This document shows, one piece after another, positions 41,626 through 53,133 of a DNA stretch of 64,000 nucleotides. The notes under the pieces were generated by a model. That model saw nothing but the letters and a program-made list of their open reading frames with translations. It was not told the origin of the DNA and ran no database searches. Origin of the DNA: Pectobacterium peruviense. Its GTDB lineage: Bacteria > Pseudomonadota > Gammaproteobacteria > Enterobacterales > Enterobacteriaceae. The stretch's first letter is position 1, and each line of letters begins with the position of its first letter. The stretch spans positions 1-64,000 of the forward strand of contig NZ_LXFV01000016.1 in the NCBI RefSeq assembly GCF_002847345.1, in the 5' to 3' direction. A program made the translations under genes and the position numbers.

Positions 41626-42588
41626 ATGAGACTCAAGAAATACAATAAAATTTTTGGGATGCTGTCTTTATTTGCAGCCACTGTTCTACTGAGCGGTTGC
41701 GATATGGCGCTAATGAACCCCAAAGGAGAGATCGGGTTAGAACAAAGATCGCTAATACTGACTGCCATCGGGCTGATGTTGATCGTTGTGATTCCCGTTA
41801 TCGTTATGACGATAGCTTTTGCCTGGAAGTTCCGTGCTTCTAATGAAAAGGCAAAATATACCCCGAACTGGTCACACTCCAACAAGATAGAAGCTGTAGT
41901 CTGGACTGTACCAATTATCATTATCGTTATTCTTGGCACGATTACCTGGAAGACGACTCACTCGCTTGATCCGTACAAGCCGCTGGTATCAGACGTCAAA
42001 CCTATCAATGTCGAAGTTGTTTCGCTTGACTGGAAATGGTTGTTTGTTTACCCAGATCTTGGTATCGCTACGGTTAACGAATTGGCTTTCCCTGCCAATG
42101 TGCCTGTTGCATTCAAGATCACATCCGACTCCGTGATGAACTCCTTCTTCATCCCTCGTCTTGGTGGACAGATTTATGCCATGGCCGGAATGCAGACGAA
42201 GCTCCATTTAATTGCTAATGAACCGGGCAAATATGACGGTATCTCTGGCGGTTATAGTGGTAAAGGCTTCTCTGGTATGAAGTTCACAGCGATTGCCACA
42301 CCAACCCAGCAGGAATTCGATCAGTGGGTTGCGAACGTTCGTGCGTCCGCCAAGACACTGAATACCATGGATGAATTCAACACGTTGGCTAAGCCAAGTG
42401 AATTCCATCCTGTCGAATACTTCTCCAGTGTCCAGCCGGATTTGTTCAATAATATTATTCGCAAATTCATAGGCAATGACATGAACATGCAACATCATGG
42501 TGAAGGCATGAAGCCCGATGAAAACATGCAACACGGTGAGGGTATGAACATGGGCGAGCATAGCTCGCACAAAGGAGCCGAGGGATAA
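41626..42588 (+). CDS. cyoA: Cytochrome bo3 ubiquinol oxidase subunit II
   Basis: Membrane-anchored lipoprotein subunit of the proton-pumping quinol oxidase used at high oxygen. The 320 residues (E. coli 315) have a signal peptide with lipobox LSGC (Cys25), two membrane helices (about 45-65 and 90-110) and a periplasmic cupredoxin-like domain that lacks the copper A ligands, as expected for a quinol oxidase. The C-terminus is unusually rich in His, Met and Gly ([19 protein letters not shown]). First gene of cyoABCDE. Confidence 0.96.
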   Translation: MRLKKYNKIFGMLSLFAATVLLSGCDMALMNPKGEIGLEQRSLILTAIGLMLIVVIPVIVMTIAFAWKFRASNEKAKYTPNWSHSNKIEAVVWTVPIIIIVILGTITWKTTHSLDPYKPLVSDVKPINVEVVSLDWKWLFVYPDLGIATVNELAFPANVPVAFKITSDSVMNSFFIPRLGGQIYAMAGMQTKLHLIANEPGKYDGISGGYSGKGFSGMKFTAIATPTQQEFDQWVANVRASAKTLNTMDEFNTLAKPSEFHPVEYFSSVQPDLFNNIIRKFIGNDMNMQHHGEGMKPDENMQHGEGMNMGEHSSHKGAEG

Positions 42589-42592
42589 TACG

Positions 42593-44584
42593 ATGTTCGG
42601 AAAACTTACACTCGATGCGGTTCCGTACCACGAACCCATTATTATGGTCACCGTGGCGGCGATCATCGTTGGTGGCCTTGCGCTGCTGGCGGCAATCACT
42701 TATTTAGGTAAGTGGAAATGGCTGTGGGCCGAGTGGTTTACCTCCGTAGACCACAAGAAAATCGGTATCATGTATATCATCGTCGGTTTGGTGATGATGA
42801 TACGTGGTTTTGCCGATGCCATCATGATGCGCGGTCAGCAGGTTCTTGCCTCTGCCGGGCAAGAGGGCTTCCTAAACGCTCACCACTACGATCAGATCTT
42901 CACCGCGCACGGTGTCATCATGATCTTCTTCGTGGCAACCCCATTCGTTGTTGGCTTGATGAACCTTGCGGTTCCCTTGCAGATCGGTGCGCGTGACGTT
43001 GCTTTCCCATTCTTGAACTCCCTCAGCTTCTGGCTGTTTGTGGCTGGCGTTATCTTGATCAACCTCTCTCTCGGGGTCGGTGAGTTCGCGCAGACTGGCT
43101 GGGTGGCCTATCCGCCGCTTTCAGGAAAGGAGTACAGTCCCGGCGTCGGGGTCGATTACTGGATATGGAGTCTACAGATATCCGGTATAGGTACCACGCT
43201 GACTGGCGTTAACTTCTTCGCGACAATTCTGAAGATGCGTGCGCCAGGCATGACGCTGATGAAAATGCCAGTATTTACCTGGACAGCGCTGTGTACCAAC
43301 GTGCTGATCATTGCCGCATTCCCGATATTGACCGTTACCATTGCGCTGCTGACGCTTGACCGTTACCTCGGCACCCATTTCTTTACCAATGATATGGGTG
43401 GCAACATGATGATGTACATCAACCTGATTTGGGCATGGGGTCATCCTGAGGTTTACATTCTGGTGCTGCCGATATTCGGTGTTTACTCCGAAGTGGTTGC
43501 TACCTTCTGTAGAAAACGTCTGTTTGGCTACACCTCACTGGTGTGGGCAACCATTGCGATTACGGTTCTGTCGTTCATCGTTTGGCTGCACCACTTCTTT
43601 ACCATGGGGTCCGGCGCGAACGTCAACGCCTTCTTTGGTATAGCCACTATGATTATTTCAATCCCAACCGGGGTTAAAATCTTCAACTGGCTGTTCACTA
43701 TGTACCAAGGTCGTATTCAGCCTCACTCCACGATGCTGTGGACCACGGGCTTCATCATCACCTTCACCATCGGTGGGATGACAGGCGTACTGCTGGCCGT
43801 ACCGGGCGCAAACTTTGTCTTGCACAACAGTCTGTTCCTGATTGCTCACTTCCATAACGTGATCATCGGCGGCGTGGTGTTTGGTTGCTTCGCGGGTATT
43901 ACTTACTGGTTCCCGAAAGCCTTTGGTTTCACGCTGAACGAAACCTGGGGTAAACGCGCGTTCTGGTTCTGGATTATCGGCTTCTTCGTTGCCTTTATGC
44001 CGCTGTACGTCCTCGGCTTCATGGGAATGACGCGTCGTCTGAGCCAGCAAATCAACCCTGAGTTCCACGCCTTGCTGGTTGTGGCCTCCATCGGTGCAGT
44101 ATTAATCGGTATCGGTGTACTGTGTCAGGTTATCCAGTTCTACGTCAGTATCCGTGACCGTGACCAGAACCGCGATCTGACAGGCGACCCGTGGGGTGGA
44201 CGCACGCTGGAGTGGGCAACCTCTTCTCCTGCACCGTTCTACAACTTCGCTATCGTGCCGCATGTTGACGAGCGTGATGCTTTCTGGGAAGCGAAAGAGA
44301 AAGGTGAAGCATACAAACGTCCTGCCAGCTATGAAGAGATTCACATGCCGAAGAATACCGGCGCAGGTGTGATTATCTCGGCATTTAGCCTGGTATTCGG
44401 TTTCGCTATGATCTGGCATATCTGGTGGCTGGCCATCGCTGGCTTCGCAGGCATGATTGTGACCTGGATTGTGCACAGCTTTAATCAGGACGTGGATTAC
44501 TACGTACCGGTTAAAGAAATTGAGCAAATTGAGAATCAGAATTTTGATCAACTCAGTAAGGCAGGCGTGAAACATGTCAACTGA
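42593..44584 (+). CDS. cyoB: Cytochrome bo3 ubiquinol oxidase subunit I
   Basis: Catalytic haem-copper subunit with low-spin haem b, high-spin haem o3 and CuB. The 663 residues equal the E. coli length. Metal ligands are in place: His106 (TAHGVIM), His284 in [12 protein letters not shown] with the cross-linked Tyr288, His333/334 in WLHHFFT, and His419/421 in IAHFHNVI. About fifteen membrane helices. It starts 4 bases after cyoA and overlaps cyoC by 11 bases. Confidence 0.98.
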   Translation: MFGKLTLDAVPYHEPIIMVTVAAIIVGGLALLAAITYLGKWKWLWAEWFTSVDHKKIGIMYIIVGLVMMIRGFADAIMMRGQQVLASAGQEGFLNAHHYDQIFTAHGVIMIFFVATPFVVGLMNLAVPLQIGARDVAFPFLNSLSFWLFVAGVILINLSLGVGEFAQTGWVAYPPLSGKEYSPGVGVDYWIWSLQISGIGTTLTGVNFFATILKMRAPGMTLMKMPVFTWTALCTNVLIIAAFPILTVTIALLTLDRYLGTHFFTNDMGGNMMMYINLIWAWGHPEVYILVLPIFGVYSEVVATFCRKRLFGYTSLVWATIAITVLSFIVWLHHFFTMGSGANVNAFFGIATMIISIPTGVKIFNWLFTMYQGRIQPHSTMLWTTGFIITFTIGGMTGVLLAVPGANFVLHNSLFLIAHFHNVIIGGVVFGCFAGITYWFPKAFGFTLNETWGKRAFWFWIIGFFVAFMPLYVLGFMGMTRRLSQQINPEFHALLVVASIGAVLIGIGVLCQVIQFYVSIRDRDQNRDLTGDPWGGRTLEWATSSPAPFYNFAIVPHVDERDAFWEAKEKGEAYKRPASYEEIHMPKNTGAGVIISAFSLVFGFAMIWHIWWLAIAGFAGMIVTWIVHSFNQDVDYYVPVKEIEQIENQNFDQLSKAGVKHVN

Positions 44585-45188
44585 AACTCTGACTAACCAC
44601 AATACTGCCCATGCTGAGCATGGGCACCACGACACAGGAGCCAACAAGGTCTTCGGCTTCTGGGTCTACCTGATGAGCGACCTGATCATTTTCGGGTCAC
44701 TGTTCGCAACGTATGCAGTACTGGTTAACGGTACTGCGGGCGGCCCGAGCGGGAAGGACATTTTCCAACTGCCCTTCGTGCTGGTAGAAACGTTTGCACT
44801 GTTGTTCAGTAGTATTACCTACGGCATGGCAATGATCGCCATGAACAAGGGCAACAAATCTCAGGTTAATACCTGGCTGGGTGTGACTTTCTTGTTCGGT
44901 CTGGTGTTTATCGGGATGGAAATCTATGAATTCCATCACCTGATCGTGGAAGGTTATGGCCCGGATCGCAGTGCGTTCCTGTCTGCTTTCTTCGCGCTGG
45001 TCGGCACCCACGGGCTCCACGTAACGGGCGGTCTTATCTGGTTAGTCATCATGATGATTCAGGTGTCCAAACGTGGCCTGACTGCAACCAACAAAACGCG
45101 TCTGATGTGCCTGAGCCTGTTCTGGCACTTCCTCGACGTGGTGTGGATTTGTGTCTTCACCGTTGTTTATCTGCTGGGGGCAATCTAA
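44574..45188 (+). CDS. cyoC: Cytochrome bo3 ubiquinol oxidase subunit III
   Basis: Five-helix membrane subunit stabilising the oxidase core. The 204 residues equal the E. coli length; [21 protein letters not shown] and the loop [22 protein letters not shown] are typical. Its ATG lies within the end of cyoB, and its TAA overlaps the cyoD ATG in TAATG (45186-45190). Confidence 0.97.
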   Translation: MSTETLTNHNTAHAEHGHHDTGANKVFGFWVYLMSDLIIFGSLFATYAVLVNGTAGGPSGKDIFQLPFVLVETFALLFSSITYGMAMIAMNKGNKSQVNTWLGVTFLFGLVFIGMEIYEFHHLIVEGYGPDRSAFLSAFFALVGTHGLHVTGGLIWLVIMMIQVSKRGLTATNKTRLMCLSLFWHFLDVVWICVFTVVYLLGAI

Positions 45189-45520
45189 TGAGTCATTCAA
45201 CAACCGATCATGCAGGTGCCAGCCACGGTAGCGTTAAGTCATATGTGATAGGGTTTGTTCTGTCCGTTATTTTGACAGTCATTCCTTTTAGTATGGTCAT
45301 GAGCGGCACTGCCTCACATAACGCCATTCTTTTCACGGTGGTGGGATGTGCAGTTGTTCAAATTCTGGTGCATCTGGTGTACTTCCTGCACCTGAATACG
45401 TCCTCAGAAGAGCGCTGGAACGTGGTGGCTCTTGTGTTTGCCGTCCTGATTATCGCGATTGTTGTCGTGGGCTCCATCTGGATTATGATGAGCGCACACC
45501 ACAATATGATGATCCAGTAA
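45188..45520 (+). CDS. cyoD: Cytochrome bo3 ubiquinol oxidase subunit IV
   Basis: Small three-helix accessory subunit. The 110 residues start [20 protein letters not shown] at the ATG overlapping the cyoC stop; a longer frame from 45107 lies inside cyoC and is rejected. Helices lie at about 20-40, 48-68 and 82-102. cyoE starts 14 bases later. Confidence 0.96.
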   Translation: MSHSTTDHAGASHGSVKSYVIGFVLSVILTVIPFSMVMSGTASHNAILFTVVGCAVVQILVHLVYFLHLNTSSEERWNVVALVFAVLIIAIVVVGSIWIMMSAHHNMMIQ

Positions 45521-45534
45521 CCGAGCCGTAAAAG

Positions 45535-46425
45535 ATGATTAAGCAATACCTGCAAGTTACTAAACCAGGAATTATTTTCGGAAATCTGATTTCCGTTATC
45601 GGTGGGTTTCTCCTTGCGGCACAAGGCCGCATTGATTATCCCTTGTTTCTCGCCACCCTCGTGGGTGTGTCGTTAGTCGTTGCGTCTGGCTGCGTGTTTA
45701 ACAACGTCATTGACCGCGACATCGACAAGAAAATGGAGAGAACCAAAAATCGGGTTCTGGTAAAAGGACTGATTTCGCTGAAGGTAACGCTGGTTTACGC
45801 ATCGCTGTTAGGTATTGCGGGCTTTGCTCTGCTGTACATCGCAGCCAACCCGCTGGCTATGTGGCTGGCGGTGATGGGCTTCGTCGTGTATGTCGGTGTG
45901 TATAGCCTGTACATGAAGCGGCATTCTGTTTATGGCACGCTGATTGGAAGCCTGTCCGGCGCAGCACCACCGGTTATCGGTTACTGTGCCGTCAGCAACC
46001 AGTTCGACGCTGGTGCGCTGATCCTGCTGTTAATCTTTAGCCTGTGGCAGATGCCGCATTCCTACGCGATTGCGATTTTCCGCTTCAAGGATTATCAGGC
46101 AGCCAACATCCCCGTTCTGCCAGTGGTGAAAGGTATCTCCGTTGCGAAAAACCACATCACGCTCTATATCGTCGCATTTGCAGTAGCAACATTGATGCTG
46201 TCTCTCGGCGGTTATGCAGGCTACAAATATCTGATCGTTGCCGCAGCAGTCAGCGTGTGGTGGTTGGGTATGGCGTTGTCTGGCTATAAAAACGCGATTG
46301 ATGACCGCGTATGGGCAAGAAAACTGTTTGTTTTCTCCATCGTCGCGATTACCTCACTGAGCGTCATGATGTCCGTGGATTCAATGGCTCCAACGCATGA
46401 AGTCCTACTGACCTACCTGCGTTAA
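45535..46425 (+). CDS. cyoE: Protohaem IX farnesyltransferase (haem O synthase)
   Basis: Adds a farnesyl group to protohaem to make haem O for CyoB. The 296 residues equal the E. coli enzyme, a UbiA-family membrane prenyltransferase with the first Asp-rich motif [18 protein letters not shown] near residue 60. About nine membrane helices. Last gene of the cyo operon, with a strong terminator 24 bases later. Confidence 0.97.
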   Translation: MIKQYLQVTKPGIIFGNLISVIGGFLLAAQGRIDYPLFLATLVGVSLVVASGCVFNNVIDRDIDKKMERTKNRVLVKGLISLKVTLVYASLLGIAGFALLYIAANPLAMWLAVMGFVVYVGVYSLYMKRHSVYGTLIGSLSGAAPPVIGYCAVSNQFDAGALILLLIFSLWQMPHSYAIAIFRFKDYQAANIPVLPVVKGISVAKNHITLYIVAFAVATLMLSLGGYAGYKYLIVAAAVSVWWLGMALSGYKNAIDDRVWARKLFVFSIVAITSLSVMMSVDSMAPTHEVLLTYLR

Positions 46426-46448
46426 TCACAAGCCACGTTCTATGCATT

Positions 46449-46484
46449 AAGAAAAACAGGTGGCTCGTCCACCTGTTTTTCTTA
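46449..46484 (+). terminator. Terminator of cyoABCDE
   Basis: AAGAAAAACAGGTGG-CTCGT-CCACCTGTTTTTCTT is a perfect 15-bp stem with an inbuilt T run. Confidence 0.88.
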
Positions 46485-46658
46485 ATGCAAACGTCCTACA
46501 CGCTACTCTTCGGGTCGTCACAAACGACGTTGAAAACGCTCCCTGCATTTTTTCTTTTCCCCCTATTTCCCCTTCCGCCAAATCACGTAACAAACCTATC
46601 GTTTACTGTCTGGCCAATAACACACTAAAATAGCGCCAATTGTTTTCAGAGGTAATGA

Positions 46659-48023
46659 ATGAACGATAATAAAATGACCCCAGGCGAATTACGCGCCACA
46701 TGGGGCTTGGGTGCCGTTTTTTCACTACGCATGCTTGGCATGTTCATGGTGTTGCCCGTTCTGACCACCTACGGTATGGCATTACAAGGTGCCAGTGAAG
46801 CGCTGATCGGGATTGCGATTGGTATCTATGGCCTGATGCAGGCTATTTTCCAAATCCCCTTCGGTCTGGTCTCCGACCGCATTGGCAGAAAGCCGTTGAT
46901 CGTCGGGGGGCTGCTGATTTTTGCACTTGGTAGCGTCATCGCTGCACTGAGCGATTCTATTTGGGGCATTATCCTTGGCCGAGCATTGCAAGGCGCGGGC
47001 GCCATCTCTGCCGCCGTCATGGCGCTGCTTTCTGACCTGACTCGTGAACAGAACCGAACCAAGGCCATGGCATTTATCGGCGTAAGCTTTGGCGTCACCT
47101 TTGCTATCGCGATGGTCATTGGCCCTATCGTTACTCACGCCTTCGGTTTGCAGGCGCTCTTCTGGGGCATCGCCGTCCTGTCACTCGCGGGTATTGCTAT
47201 CACGCTGACCCTGATTCCTTCCGCACCAGCACACGTCCTAAACCGAGAATCAGCGATGGTGCGTGGCAGTTTCCGCAAAGTACTCGGCAATAGCCGCCTG
47301 CTGAAACTGAATATCGGCATCATGTGTTTGCATATTTTATTAATGTCGAGCTTCGTCGCGCTACCCCGCGCAATGGAATCCGCAGGACTGGCTCCGCAGG
47401 AACAATGGAAAGTCTATCTAGTCACCATGCTGGTCTCCTTTGCTGGCGTCGTGCCTTTCATCATTTATGCTGAAGTGAAAAGACGGATGAAGCAGGTCTT
47501 CATCGGCTGCATCGTGGTACTGGTAGCGGCAGAGATTGTTCTGTGGGCGTCAGGTAACCATCTCTGGCAAATTATCGTCGGCGTACAGCTGTTTTTCCTG
47601 GCTTTCAACGTCATGGAAGCACTGTTGCCATCGCTAATCAGCAAGGAATCACCCGCGGGGTATAAAGGCACTGCAATGGGCGTTTACTCCACCACACAGT
47701 TTATCGGTGTAGCAATTGGAGGAAGTCTCGGTGGCGGGCTGTTTGAGCTTTATGGTGCATCAGCCGTGTTTATGGCTGGCGTGGCTATTGCGGCCATCTG
47801 GCTACTTGTCAGCTTCACCATGCAGGAACCGCCCTACCTTAGCAGCCTGAGAATCGCACTGTCCGATTTAGCATTGCAGGATAGTGAGCTGGAACAAAAA
47901 ATTCGCACCCAGCCAGGCGTCGCCGAAGTGGTTATCGTGCCGGATGAATACAGCGCCTACGTGAAGATAGACAGCAAAAAGACCAATCGCCAACAGTTAG
48001 AACAATTAGCGGGTCAAGCCTAA
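46659..48023 (+). CDS. yajR: MFS transporter YajR with C-terminal ferredoxin-like domain
   Basis: Twelve-helix major facilitator of unknown substrate. The 454 residues equal E. coli YajR. Motif A is DRIGRKPLIVGG after TM2, and MVLPVLTTYGMALQGA begins the transporter. The last 70 residues form the cytosolic YAM domain (QDSELEQKIRTQPGVAEVVI). A bidirectional terminator separates it from the convergent yajQ. Confidence 0.94.
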   Translation: MNDNKMTPGELRATWGLGAVFSLRMLGMFMVLPVLTTYGMALQGASEALIGIAIGIYGLMQAIFQIPFGLVSDRIGRKPLIVGGLLIFALGSVIAALSDSIWGIILGRALQGAGAISAAVMALLSDLTREQNRTKAMAFIGVSFGVTFAIAMVIGPIVTHAFGLQALFWGIAVLSLAGIAITLTLIPSAPAHVLNRESAMVRGSFRKVLGNSRLLKLNIGIMCLHILLMSSFVALPRAMESAGLAPQEQWKVYLVTMLVSFAGVVPFIIYAEVKRRMKQVFIGCIVVLVAAEIVLWASGNHLWQIIVGVQLFFLAFNVMEALLPSLISKESPAGYKGTAMGVYSTTQFIGVAIGGSLGGGLFELYGASAVFMAGVAIAAIWLLVSFTMQEPPYLSSLRIALSDLALQDSELEQKIRTQPGVAEVVIVPDEYSAYVKIDSKKTNRQQLEQLAGQA

Positions 48024-48030
48024 GTTAAGC

Positions 48031-48057
48031 AAAAAGCCAGCTTTCGCTGGCTTTTTT
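48031..48057. terminator. Bidirectional terminator between yajR and yajQ
   Basis: AAAAAGCCAGC-TTTC-GCTGGCTTTTTT is a 7-bp stem extended by A-T pairs, with T runs on both strands. It lies 7 bases past yajR and 23 bases past the yajQ stop. Confidence 0.88.
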
Positions 48058-48079
48058 CATCGGCAGATGGCTAAAAACA

Positions 48080-48571
48080 TCAATCACGGAAGTTGGTAAA
48101 TTGGAACGGCTGTCCCAGATTGCCACCACGAATCAACGCCATCACACCCTGTAAATCGTCACGTGCTTTACCGGTGACGCGTACCTGTTCACCCTGAATC
48201 TGCGCCTGCACTTTCAGCTTGCTGTCTTTAATCAGCTTGATGAGTTGCTTCGCCAGCGTAGTTTCAATACCTTGCTTCAGCTTCGCTTCCACACTGTACG
48301 TTTTACCGCTGTGTTCCATCTCTTCAGGGATTTCCAGCGCACCGCCTTCAATACCTCGCTTAACCAGCTTTTCACGCAGAATATCAACCAGCTGTTGTAC
48401 CTGAAAATCAGATTCGCTGGCCACTTTGATACTCTGTGATTTCTCATTCAGTTCAAAGCTGGCCGGAACATTACGAAAATCCCATCGGGTGCTCAGATCG
48501 CGTGTCGCATTTTCCACCGCGTTACGGACTTCCTGCATATCAATTTCCGAAACAATATCGAAAGATGGCAT
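48080..48571 (-). CDS. yajQ: Nucleotide-binding protein YajQ
   Basis: UPF0234 family protein that binds nucleotides; homologues in some species bind cyclic di-GMP. The 163 residues start [20 protein letters not shown], the family start; a further ATG 6 codons upstream is less likely because of the ribosome binding site AGGAG 7 bases before 48571. Two ferredoxin-like halves. Single gene. Confidence 0.94.
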   Translation of the reverse strand: MPSFDIVSEIDMQEVRNAVENATRDLSTRWDFRNVPASFELNEKSQSIKVASESDFQVQQLVDILREKLVKRGIEGGALEIPEEMEHSGKTYSVEAKLKQGIETTLAKQLIKLIKDSKLKVQAQIQGEQVRVTGKARDDLQGVMALIRGGNLGQPFQFTNFRD

Positions 48572-48759
48572 AATTCGCTCTCCTGACAAATTTGGCTGGC
48601 GAGCATAATAACCGCTCTTCTGCGATAAGCAAGATGCCAGACACGATCCCGATTTTTACTCTGCATCAGGTAAACAGGCCGAATAGCACAACATCACGAT
48701 GTGAATGATAGCCTAAGATGAGCGATCGACAGCGCCCGCATCAAACAAGGGAGACGCAC

Positions 48760-49668
48760 ATGAAAATCACCGTTCTTGGCTGTGGCGCGCTGGGCCAACT
48801 TTGGCTCGCCGCGTTACATCAGCAAGGGCATGATGTCCAAGGATGGCTGCGCATTCCGCAACCGTATTGTTCGGTCAATGTCACCATGTTGGACGGCCAG
48901 CACTGCAATCTCAACCTGACAGCTAACGATCCCGATCATCTTGCCCAGAGCGAACTGCTGCTGGTCACGCTAAAAGCCTGGCAAGTTTCCGATGCCGTTA
49001 CCGTACTGTTGCCCCAGCTTAACCCACATTGCACGATTCTGCTGTTACATAACGGGATGGGTACGCGGGAAGAGTTGCCGTCACTACAGCAGCCGCTGGT
49101 GCTCGGTATCACCACTCATGCAGCACGGCGCGACGCAACCAACGTTGTACACATTGCCGCAGGCACGACGCATATCGGTACGTTTAACGGCGACAGCAGT
49201 CAAAGTCATTTAGCTGAAATGCTGCATCAGGCCTTGCCGGATGTCGCCTGGCATACCAACATTAGCGCCACTTGCTGGCTGAAGCTGGCAGCTAACTGCG
49301 TCATCAATCCGCTAACGGTGAAATATCACTGCACCAATGGCGAGCTTTCTGCGTATCCGGAGCTTATTGCCTCACTTTGTCAGGAAGTGGTCAATGTCAT
49401 GGAACGGGAAGGCTTCCATACATCGCGAGATAGCCTGCTTATCTACGTTAATCAAATTATTCAGAACACCGCGGCAAACACCTCATCAATGTTGCAGGAC
49501 ATCATCGCTCAGCGGCATACCGAAATTGACTACATCACTGGGTATTTACTGCGCCGTGCGCGTCTCCACGGCTTAATACTCCCCGAAAATGCCCGCCTGT
49601 TTGACTATATTAAGCAAAAGGAAAATGATTATGACCGCATCGGCGCTGGTGTGTCTGGCACCTGGTAG
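48760..49668 (+). CDS. panE: 2-dehydropantoate 2-reductase
   Basis: Reduces ketopantoate to pantoate with NADPH in pantothenate synthesis. The 302 residues (E. coli 303) have the Rossmann motif GCGALGQLW at residues 7-15 and the central [17 protein letters not shown] with the catalytic lysine. I chose the ATG at 48760 ([12 protein letters not shown]), with GGGAGA 9 bases upstream, over the earlier in-frame ATG at 48718. It overlaps yajL by 38 bases. Confidence 0.95.
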   Translation: MKITVLGCGALGQLWLAALHQQGHDVQGWLRIPQPYCSVNVTMLDGQHCNLNLTANDPDHLAQSELLLVTLKAWQVSDAVTVLLPQLNPHCTILLLHNGMGTREELPSLQQPLVLGITTHAARRDATNVVHIAAGTTHIGTFNGDSSQSHLAEMLHQALPDVAWHTNISATCWLKLAANCVINPLTVKYHCTNGELSAYPELIASLCQEVVNVMEREGFHTSRDSLLIYVNQIIQNTAANTSSMLQDIIAQRHTEIDYITGYLLRRARLHGLILPENARLFDYIKQKENDYDRIGAGVSGTW

Positions 49669-50221
49669 TGAAGAAATTGAAGCCGTCACCACCATAGATT
49701 TGCTTGTCCGCGCGGGTATAACGGTAACACTCGCTAGCGTAGCCAGCGATGGCAATCTTGAAATCGTCTGCTCACGCGGAGTCAGGCTATTGGCCGATGC
49801 GCCACTGGCTATGGTCGCCGATCGGCCTTTCGATGTCCTGGTGTTACCGGGTGGGCTAAAAGGCGCGGAGTGCTTCCGCGATAGCCCAATTCTGGTGGAG
49901 TGCATTCGACAGACGCATCTGGAAGGAAAAATTGTCGCCGCGATGTGCGCCACGCCTGCTCTGGTGCTTGAATATCATCAGTTGTTCCCCGTGGGAAACA
50001 TGACGGGCTATCCCACATTCAAAGAGAGCATCGCGCCAGAGAAATGGATGGAAAAACGCGTCGTCTACGATCCACGCGTGAATTTGCTAACCACACAAGG
50101 GCCTGGCACCAGTATGGATTTCGCTCTGAAGATCATTGATTTGCTGCTGGGGAAAGAAAAAGCCGCCGAGGTCGCCGCGCAGATCATCCTGCCGCCGGGG
50201 ATTTATAACTATCGCGATTAG
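49631..50221 (+). CDS. yajL: DJ-1/PfpI family protein YajL
   Basis: DJ-1/Park7 homologue with chaperone and protein-repair activity under oxidative stress. The 196 residues (E. coli 196) start [20 protein letters not shown] and carry the reactive nucleophile-elbow Cys106 in VAAMCATPA. The ATG at 49631 has AGGA 8 bases upstream and lies inside panE, so the two are translationally coupled. An earlier in-frame start at 49589 is unlikely. Confidence 0.94.
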   Translation: MTASALVCLAPGSEEIEAVTTIDLLVRAGITVTLASVASDGNLEIVCSRGVRLLADAPLAMVADRPFDVLVLPGGLKGAECFRDSPILVECIRQTHLEGKIVAAMCATPALVLEYHQLFPVGNMTGYPTFKESIAPEKWMEKRVVYDPRVNLLTTQGPGTSMDFALKIIDLLLGKEKAAEVAAQIILPPGIYNYRD

Positions 50222-50230
50222 CGTAGATGA

Positions 50231-50255
50231 AAAAGGCGCGTACGCGCCTTATTCT
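50231..50255. terminator. Convergent terminator between yajL and thiI
   Basis: AAGGCGCGTACGCGCCTT is a perfect palindrome followed by ATTCTATT. It fills the gap between the two stop codons. Confidence 0.7.
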
Positions 50256-50256
50256 A

Positions 50257-51705
50257 TTACGGACGGTATACCTTCACATTGCTAAAACCTTGCTCACGCA
50301 GGTAAAGCGCCTGCAAGCGACTCATCACGCCACGCTCGCAGTAAAGCAGGTAGGTTTTGCTCTGATCCAAATCGCCAAACTGCGTACCCAGCTTGTAGAA
50401 CGGTAAGGATTTGATTTCGATCTGAGCCAATTCAAGCGGCTTATCATCCTGTTCATCTGGAGAACGGATATCCAGCAGTACGTCGGTTGGCGCAAATGAT
50501 GCAACCGTTTCGACTTCAACCACTTCTTGCTTGGTCTGCTCGGCGATCTCACGAATATCAATATTGCGCGCTTCGCTCACCACACGATCCAGGATAGAGA
50601 AATCAAAGTGGCCCTCTTCGGCCTCAATCTTCGCTTTCACTGCCTTCACCGTCGGGCTTTTGGAGATCACACCGCAGTATTCCGGCATCGTTTTAGCGAA
50701 ATCTTCCGTGCCCAGTTCGCGAGCCTGTTTGATAATGTGTTCTTTATCATGAGAAATCAGCGGGCGCAGAATCAGGGTATCGGAGGCATTGTCGATTAAA
50801 CGCAGGTTAGTCAGCGTCTGGCTGGAAACCTGCCCTAACGCTTCACCGGTCACCAACGCCTGAACACCGTAACGCTCGGCAATTTTGGAGGCAGCACGCA
50901 CCATCATACGTTTCAGCACGACGCCCATCTGGCCGTCATCGACCTTCTCCAGAATTTCACCGACAACGGGATCGAAATCGATAGCAACAAAACGAACACG
51001 GTGTGAACTTCCAAAACGGTTCCACAGATAATGTGCCACCTGTTTCACACCAATCTCGTGTGCTGCGCCGCCAAGGTTGAAGAAGCAGTAATGCACGCGG
51101 CATCCGCGACGCATCAACATATAGCTGGATACACCGGAGTCGAAACCACCGGAAATCAGTGATAACACATCTTCCTGCGTGCCAATCGGATAGCCGCCGA
51201 TCCCCTCATTGCGACCTTTAATCAGCAGCAGACGATCCTGTTCGATTTCCAGATGCACAGTGACCTGCGGCGCAGTGAGGTTGACTCGCGCAGTCTCAAT
51301 ATGCTGGTTCAAACCGCCGCCAACATAGCGCTCCACGTCCTGTGAGCTAAACTCATGCTTACCGCGGCGTTTTACCCGCACACAAAACGTCTTGCCTTCC
51401 AACCGTTCACGATACAGCACCAACGCCTGTTCAAAGATGTTGTGCACGTCGGTATAGGCGTGGTCTTCAACTTCCAGAATATGGTGAATACCCGGAATTC
51501 TCGTCAGTGCATCACGAATCGCTTCACGCTGATTTTCGTCTTTAGCCCGAACTTCGATATGATCCCAGTGACGGACAACCGCCAGCGTTTCATCATAGTG
51601 TTTTAATACGTTGCGAATGTTTCCGGTTAGAATCTTGATAAAGCGCAACCGAACAGATTGGCTCTTGATGGTGATTTCCGGGAACAATTTAATGATAAAC
51701 TTCAT
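50257..51705 (-). CDS. thiI: tRNA 4-thiouridine synthase and thiamine sulfurtransferase ThiI
   Basis: Adenylates uridine 8 of tRNA and transfers sulfur to it, and also passes sulfur to ThiS for thiazole synthesis. The 482 residues equal the E. coli length. Order: ferredoxin-like and THUMP domains (about 1-165), the PP-loop ATPase ([17 protein letters not shown]), and a C-terminal rhodanese domain with the persulfide Cys456 in YCERGVMSR. Single gene, convergent with yajL. Confidence 0.96.
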   Translation of the reverse strand: MKFIIKLFPEITIKSQSVRLRFIKILTGNIRNVLKHYDETLAVVRHWDHIEVRAKDENQREAIRDALTRIPGIHHILEVEDHAYTDVHNIFEQALVLYRERLEGKTFCVRVKRRGKHEFSSQDVERYVGGGLNQHIETARVNLTAPQVTVHLEIEQDRLLLIKGRNEGIGGYPIGTQEDVLSLISGGFDSGVSSYMLMRRGCRVHYCFFNLGGAAHEIGVKQVAHYLWNRFGSSHRVRFVAIDFDPVVGEILEKVDDGQMGVVLKRMMVRAASKIAERYGVQALVTGEALGQVSSQTLTNLRLIDNASDTLILRPLISHDKEHIIKQARELGTEDFAKTMPEYCGVISKSPTVKAVKAKIEAEEGHFDFSILDRVVSEARNIDIREIAEQTKQEVVEVETVASFAPTDVLLDIRSPDEQDDKPLELAQIEIKSLPFYKLGTQFGDLDQSKTYLLYCERGVMSRLQALYLREQGFSNVKVYRP

Positions 51706-51958
51706 GGTGGCTGTCGTTACTTGATCAGAAAGGTGTAAATAAATTTACCCTGGGCACTAAAATCACGTTATCGGTAAAATCAGCCAGAACAGAGATGATT
51801 TTACCAATAGCATCCAAGGCGCGGAGTATATCATTATATGCAGATATACTGTGCGTTTTAACCGTATAATCGTCGCGCCATCCACGGATGACCAAACGCA
51901 ACACCACGCTTTGCCGCCACAAGCCAACGGCGTATAACACCAGGATTCCGAAACCACT

Positions 51959-52207
51959 ATGCCTAAGAAGACCGAGCAGCCAGTCAGCTTTGAAAGCTCA
52001 CTGAACGAACTGGAAAAAATCGTTACCCGCCTCGAATCAGGTGAACTGCCGCTGGACGATGCGCTAAATGAGTTTGAGCATGGCATCCAGCTCGCTCGTC
52101 AAGGGCAGCAAAAGCTGCAACAGGCCGAACAGCGCGTACAAATTCTGCTGAGCGACGATCCCGATGCGCCGCTGTCACCGTTTACGCCGGATAATGACAC
52201 GCTATGA
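51959..52207 (+). CDS. xseB: Exodeoxyribonuclease VII small subunit
   Basis: Regulatory subunit of exonuclease VII, several copies of which bind XseA. The 82 residues (E. coli 80) start [20 protein letters not shown] and form a coiled helical hairpin. Its stop TGA overlaps the ispA ATG in ATGA (52204-52207). First gene of xseB-ispA-dxs. Confidence 0.95.
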   Translation: MPKKTEQPVSFESSLNELEKIVTRLESGELPLDDALNEFEHGIQLARQGQQKLQQAEQRVQILLSDDPDAPLSPFTPDNDTL

Positions 52208-53115
52208 CCGATTTCAGCGCGCAACTGAATGCGCATTATCAACGCACTAACCGTATGTTGGGGCATTTCATCGCCAACCTCCCCTTTCAGAGTAGTCCAC
52301 TGGTCAATGCGATGGAGTATGGCTCACTCTTAGGGGGCAAACGCCTGCGTCCGTTTCTGGTTTATACTACTGGTGAACTGTTTGGCATGCCGCAAGAAAG
52401 TCTGGATGCTCCAGCTTCGGCAGTAGAGTGTATCCATGCTTATTCATTGATTCATGACGATTTACCGGCGATGGACGACGACGATTTGCGCCGCGGACAG
52501 CCGACCTGCCACATCAAATTTGGCGAAGCCACTGCCATTCTGGCGGGCGATGCTTTGCAGACGTTGGCCTTCTCCATTCTGGCCGATGCGCCAATGCCGC
52601 AGGTCTCTGACCGCGATCGGCTGGCGATGATTTCAGAACTCGCGCAGGCAAGTGGCGTAGCTGGCATGTGCGGCGGTCAGGCTTTCGATCTGGAAGCAGA
52701 AGGCCATCAGGTCGATCTGACTGCATTAGAGCGGATTCATCGCCACAAAACAGGCGCCTTGATCCGCGTCGCCGTTCGGATGGGTGCGCTAGCCGCGGGT
52801 GATACTGGCCGCGCAGCATTGCCCCATCTGGATCGCTACGCCAACGCGATTGGGCTCGCCTTTCAGGTTCAGGACGATATTCTCGATGTTGTTGGCGACA
52901 GCGCGACAACAGGCAAACGTCAGGGTGCAGACCAGCAGTTAGGTAAAAGCACCTACCCCAGTTTACTGGGGTTAGATAACGCACGAAAAAAAGCACAGGA
53001 GCTCTATCAGGAATCACTGGCATCGTTGGACGATCTTGTCGCATCCAGCCCGATCCCCCTGAATATTGCGCCACTACAAGCGCTGGCGAATTTCATCGTT
53101 GAACGCGATAAGTAA
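52204..53115 (+). CDS. ispA: Geranyl/farnesyl diphosphate synthase
   Basis: Condenses IPP with DMAPP and GPP to make farnesyl diphosphate for ubiquinone, undecaprenyl phosphate and haem O. The 303 residues (E. coli 299) carry the first Asp-rich motif in [15 protein letters not shown] and the second in [13 protein letters not shown]. It is coupled to xseB and followed 18 bases later by dxs, which makes precursor for the same pathway. Confidence 0.97.
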   Translation: MTDFSAQLNAHYQRTNRMLGHFIANLPFQSSPLVNAMEYGSLLGGKRLRPFLVYTTGELFGMPQESLDAPASAVECIHAYSLIHDDLPAMDDDDLRRGQPTCHIKFGEATAILAGDALQTLAFSILADAPMPQVSDRDRLAMISELAQASGVAGMCGGQAFDLEAEGHQVDLTALERIHRHKTGALIRVAVRMGALAAGDTGRAALPHLDRYANAIGLAFQVQDDILDVVGDSATTGKRQGADQQLGKSTYPSLLGLDNARKKAQELYQESLASLDDLVASSPIPLNIAPLQALANFIVERDK

Positions 53116-53133
53116 TTACTTAATGAGTCTCTA

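Noticed and set aside
51706-51958. Possible thiamine (THI) riboswitch before thiI
   Set aside because: The 253 bases show no recognisable TPP-aptamer core such as CTGAGA with ACCTGA, and thiI and thiL are not normally TPP-riboswitch controlled in enterics.
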